A stretch of 28,000 bases of DNA from CAYMWF01 sp964394085 [NCBI: uncultured Gemmatimonadota bacterium] (GTDB lineage Bacteria; GCA-2686955; CAYMWF01): assembly GCA_964394085.1 (NCBI GenBank), contig CAYMWF010000053.1, forward strand, positions 1 through 28,000, written 5' to 3'. Below the pieces are notes generated by a model. The model was not told the origin of the DNA and made no database searches. It saw only the letters and a list, made by a program, of their open reading frames with translations. Made by a program: the position numbers and the translations under genes. Numbering within the stretch: the first letter of the stretch is position 1; every line of letters begins with the position of its first letter. This document shows positions 25,123 through 28,000 of this stretch, one piece after another.

Positions 25123-27735
25123 ATGGCAAAGAAACTGACTGCGGCGGTGGTTGTGATACTGATGGCTGCGGTATCGGTGATTCTGGTAACCCGGTTCGAC
25201 GGCCGGAGCGATGGGAACGGGTCTGCGGAGAGGATCTCGGGTGCGAAAAAGGCTCTGGATTTCTGGAGCGCCCAGCGGGCCTACCCGGGGAAGACCATCC
25301 CGGACGAGGGTCACTACGCGGCATACGAGACTGCGGGGCAGGCGGTGGCTGAGATCGGCTTTCGCGCGGAGCCCGTGGAGCTCTGGCGCGCCATCGGCCC
25401 GACGAATCTCGGCGGAAGGACCCTGGCCGTCGCCTTCAACCCGCTCAATCCGAACACGATATACGCCGGCTCTGCGAGCGGGGGGCTCTGGCGAAGCTTC
25501 TCCGGCGGCAGGGGCGTCGACGCCTGGGAAAGGATTTCGACGGGATACCCCGTGCTCGGGGTCAGCTCCATCGCTTTCGCCCCCGCCGATTCAGGCACGA
25601 TCTATATAGGCACGGGCGAGGTCTACAGTTATCAGAACGTCGGTTACGGCGCGGCATACCGTTCGACACGGGGAACGTACGGCATAGGCATCCTCAAAAC
25701 CACGAACGGCGGCGTCTCCTGGGAAAAGAGTCTCGACTGGTCTTATAACCAGACCCGCGGCGTCTGGGCGGTAAAGCTGAATCCGCTGAACCCGAACACC
25801 GTCTGGGCGGGAACCACGGAAGGAACCTACAAGTCGACCGACGCGGGCGGCACCTGGAACCGCAAACACGACGTGGTGATGGTGATGGACCTCGCCCTCA
25901 GCCCCGCCGATACGAATATCGTCTTCGCGGCCTGCGGAAACTTCGAATCCGAAGGATACGGGATTTACAGAACCACCGACGGCGGCGGCGCCTGGACCAA
26001 GCTGGGTGACGACCTTCCCGTCGTTTTCAAGGGCAAAGCCCAGCTCGCCGTCTGCGAATCTGCTCCCCATAACGTCTACGTGAGCATAGGCAACGGGTTC
26101 AGCTCCTGGGACGGTTACTCCTGGCTCTGCAAATCCACCGACGACGGCGACACCTGGGATGTCGTATCGCAGAAAGACTATTCTAAATGGCAGGGATGGT
26201 TCTCCCACGACGTGGCCGTGAACCCGTCGGATCCGAACGAGGTTTTCGCGGTCGGCATCGACATATGGAAGTCGACGACCGGCGGGAGCGATCTTTCGCA
26301 GGTCTCGTCGAACACATGGTACACGGGCCGCGTCCCGCCCGAAGGTCCCGAGGGTCCCCCCACCTATTCCCACTGCGACCACCACGACGTAATCTACCAT
26401 CCGACCGACCCGGACGTCGTCTATTTCGGCAACGACGGAGGCATCTTCCGCACGATGGACGGGGGAAACACCTTCGAAAGCTGCAACGGCGGATTCCAGA
26501 CGGGGCAGTTCTACGCCGGTTTTTCGAGTTCCGCCACCGACTCGCTCCTCGCAATGGGCGGCTTCCAGGACAACGGCTCGGCAATCTACGACGGCTCGGA
26601 AGTCTGGCTCGTCAAGGTCATCGGCGGCGACGGGAGCTGGACCGCCATCGATCCGGTCAACCCGTACACCATGTACGGGTCCTACCAGTATCTCGGCCTC
26701 CTGAAATCCACCAACGCGGGAGGATCATGGGACTACCTGCCCGTCCCGGGTTCCAGCAGGCTCACCTGCTTCATCGCTCCCTACCTGCTCGCTTACGACG
26801 ATCCGCAGGTGATTTACGGCGGAAGGGACATCGTATACAAATCGACGAACGGCGGATACGACTGGACACCCACGAACGGAGGCGCCACTCTCGATACGAA
26901 TCCGGTTCTTGCGATGGCGATTTCACACCAGGATCAAAACGTCGTGTATGCCGCCACCGCCCCTTACTACACCAGACCCGGGGCATTCAGGACCACGAAC
27001 GGAGGGGACGACTGGACGGACATCACCGGGAACCTGCCTGACCGGTATCCGGGAGACATGGCGGTCGATCCGACCAACGACGCTACCGTCTACATCGCTT
27101 TTTCGGGTTTCGGCTCCTCCCACCTGTTCAAATCCGTCGACGGCGGCGACACCTGGGACGACATAGGAACCGGACTCCCGGACGTTCCCACCTCCGCGGT
27201 GGCCGTCGACCCGCTGTATCCCGATCACATTTACGTCGGAAACGATATCGGCGTTTTCGTCTCCCTGGACGGCGGCGACAATTGGTACAGCCTGAGGGCC
27301 GGTCTTCCCAAGGCGTTGATAGTCCTGGACCTCAGCATCTCGCCGATGAACCGCATCCTTCGCCTCGCGAGCCACGGGAACGGCGCATACGAGCATCGCC
27401 TGCTCGGAAATACCGCAGTAACCGGCGAAGAGACCGCGACGACTTCAGTTCCCGCCGGCCTCAGCCTTCGAGGGAATTTCCCGAACCCCTTCAACCCCGT
27501 CACCACGATCCCTTACGAGATCCCGAAACCGGGGCCTGTTTCACTCGTGATTTACAACATGAGGGGAGAAAAGGTGAAGACGCTGGTCGACGACGCGCAC
27601 CAGGAGCCCGGTTCCCGGACGGTTATCTGGGACGGCTCGACCGACCGGGGAAACCCGGCCGCATCTGGCACCTATATCTGCAGGCTCACCGCCTGCGGCG
27701 GCCGGCGTACGGTGAGGATGGTCCTCGTGCGGTAG
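25123..27735 (+). CDS. Secreted BNR/Asp-box beta-propeller protein with C-terminal FlgD/T9SS-like sorting domain
   Basis: An 870-residue exported protein. Residues about 5-23 are a hydrophobic signal/anchor segment. From about residue 85 to 760 there are roughly ten Asp-box units of the form S/T-x-D/N-x-G-x-x-W, for example STDAGGTWN, TTNGGVSWE, STDDGDTWD, STNAGGSWD and SVDGGDTWD. These belong to sortilin/VPS10-like or BNR propellers. The last 85 residues (from LSLRGNFPNPFNPVTTIPYE through GEKVKTLVD to SGTYICRLTA) form the FlgD-like Ig domain. Bacteria with type IX or related secretion use this domain for export and surface attachment. AAAGGAG precedes the ATG. Possible roles are glycan binding or hydrolysis; no catalytic set was identified. 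Confidence 0.88.
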   Translation: MAKKLTAAVVVILMAAVSVILVTRFDGRSDGNGSAERISGAKKALDFWSAQRAYPGKTIPDEGHYAAYETAGQAVAEIGFRAEPVELWRAIGPTNLGGRTLAVAFNPLNPNTIYAGSASGGLWRSFSGGRGVDAWERISTGYPVLGVSSIAFAPADSGTIYIGTGEVYSYQNVGYGAAYRSTRGTYGIGILKTTNGGVSWEKSLDWSYNQTRGVWAVKLNPLNPNTVWAGTTEGTYKSTDAGGTWNRKHDVVMVMDLALSPADTNIVFAACGNFESEGYGIYRTTDGGGAWTKLGDDLPVVFKGKAQLAVCESAPHNVYVSIGNGFSSWDGYSWLCKSTDDGDTWDVVSQKDYSKWQGWFSHDVAVNPSDPNEVFAVGIDIWKSTTGGSDLSQVSSNTWYTGRVPPEGPEGPPTYSHCDHHDVIYHPTDPDVVYFGNDGGIFRTMDGGNTFESCNGGFQTGQFYAGFSSSATDSLLAMGGFQDNGSAIYDGSEVWLVKVIGGDGSWTAIDPVNPYTMYGSYQYLGLLKSTNAGGSWDYLPVPGSSRLTCFIAPYLLAYDDPQVIYGGRDIVYKSTNGGYDWTPTNGGATLDTNPVLAMAISHQDQNVVYAATAPYYTRPGAFRTTNGGDDWTDITGNLPDRYPGDMAVDPTNDATVYIAFSGFGSSHLFKSVDGGDTWDDIGTGLPDVPTSAVAVDPLYPDHIYVGNDIGVFVSLDGGDNWYSLRAGLPKALIVLDLSISPMNRILRLASHGNGAYEHRLLGNTAVTGEETATTSVPAGLSLRGNFPNPFNPVTTIPYEIPKPGPVSLVIYNMRGEKVKTLVDDAHQEPGSRTVIWDGSTDRGNPAASGTYICRLTACGGRRTVRMVLVR

Positions 27736-27816
27736 GAGATGTTGGTCCGACCGGCGGGATGGTCCTGGTACAGTGAGTATTGCCTGATAGTGAAAACAGG
27801 GCAGTTGCGTGCTTCA

Positions 27817-28000
27817 GAAGATTTCGGAATGTGAAGTCTTCTGGAAAGAGAAGATTCTGGAAAAGAGAAGATTTGGGGGAAGAGAAGATTCTGGGAAAGT
27901 GAAGATTCTGGGAAAGTGAAGATTTTAGGAGAGTTGTTTATTCCCCTTTAGTAATGGATTCCGGGTGGTGAACCAGGAAGATTTGGGGAGAGAAGATTTG
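27817..28000. repeat. 17-bp tandem repeat (GAAGATTCTGGGAAAGT) reaching the window edge
   Basis: Units begin at 27817, 27833, 27850, 27867, 27884, 27901 and 27918. The period is 17 after a first step of 16. After a 45-base unrelated stretch the repeat resumes at 27977 and 27992 and runs off the window. Two adjacent units (27884 and 27901) are identical. It is purine-rich on the plus strand, and no open frame is maintained because 17 is not a multiple of 3. Confidence 0.88.

Noticed and set aside
27817-28000. CRISPR-like array
   Set aside because: Units of 17 bases are directly adjacent with no spacers; it is a plain tandem repeat.

Overview
The window reads as chromosomal DNA of a bacterium with fairly high G+C and long, mostly single-function operons. 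Three features point to a poorly cultivated Gram-negative lineage near the FCB superphylum (Krumholzibacteriota, Eisenbacteria or Latescibacterota-like). First, large secreted proteins are present, one ending in a FlgD/type IX-secretion-like domain with the NFPNPFNP motif. Second, the HMG-CoA synthase module is of archaeal type. Third, there is a probable selenoprotein. The lineage is an inference; no rRNA or other phylogenetic marker is in the window.

Layout. (1) 346-2960 (+): archaeal-type HMG-CoA synthase, SCP2-type thiolase and a DUF35 Zn-ribbon/OB protein, closed by a good intrinsic terminator at 3007-3050. (2) 3182-7707 (+): carboxyltransferase of 3-methylcrotonyl-CoA carboxylase, 3-methylglutaconyl-CoA hydratase, biotin carboxylase and biotin carrier, i.e. 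the middle of leucine catabolism. (3) 7850-9448 (-): a secreted PHP-type metallohydrolase. It is divergent from (4) 9777-10172 (+), a small secreted Ig-like protein whose frame crosses an in-frame TGA directly after a Cys codon, with a convincing bacterial SECIS hairpin. (5) 10279-17843 (-): acyl-CoA dehydrogenase, cob(I)alamin adenosyltransferase, B12 acyl-CoA mutase large and small subunits, a second acyl-CoA dehydrogenase, MeaB-type GTPase and thiolase. (6) 17957-21263 (-): guaA and purH (purine synthesis), with a duplicated guaA 3' end just behind guaA. (7) 21640-24420 (-): a large secreted beta-helix protein of lower G+C. (8) 25123-27735 (+): a large secreted beta-propeller (BNR/Asp-box) protein with a C-terminal sorting-like domain, followed by a 17-bp tandem repeat.

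How the genes fit together. The two metabolic blocks look like branched-chain acyl-CoA metabolism. Block 2 converts 3-methylcrotonyl-CoA to HMG-CoA; block 1 interconverts HMG-CoA and acetyl-CoA units. No HMG-CoA lyase is present in the window. Block 5 carries a mutase whose two substrate-selecting residues are those of isobutyryl-CoA mutase (Phe/Gln), not methylmalonyl-CoA mutase (Tyr/Arg). It sits with butyryl-CoA-dehydrogenase-like enzymes and a thiolase, so a valine route isobutyryl-CoA to butyryl-CoA to acetyl-CoA is plausible. cobO and the MeaB-type GTPase would supply and protect the adenosylcobalamin cofactor.

Most intergenic gaps hold their own short, degenerate tandem repeat (17-40 bp units). 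The most interesting single item is the candidate selenoprotein at 9777-10172.
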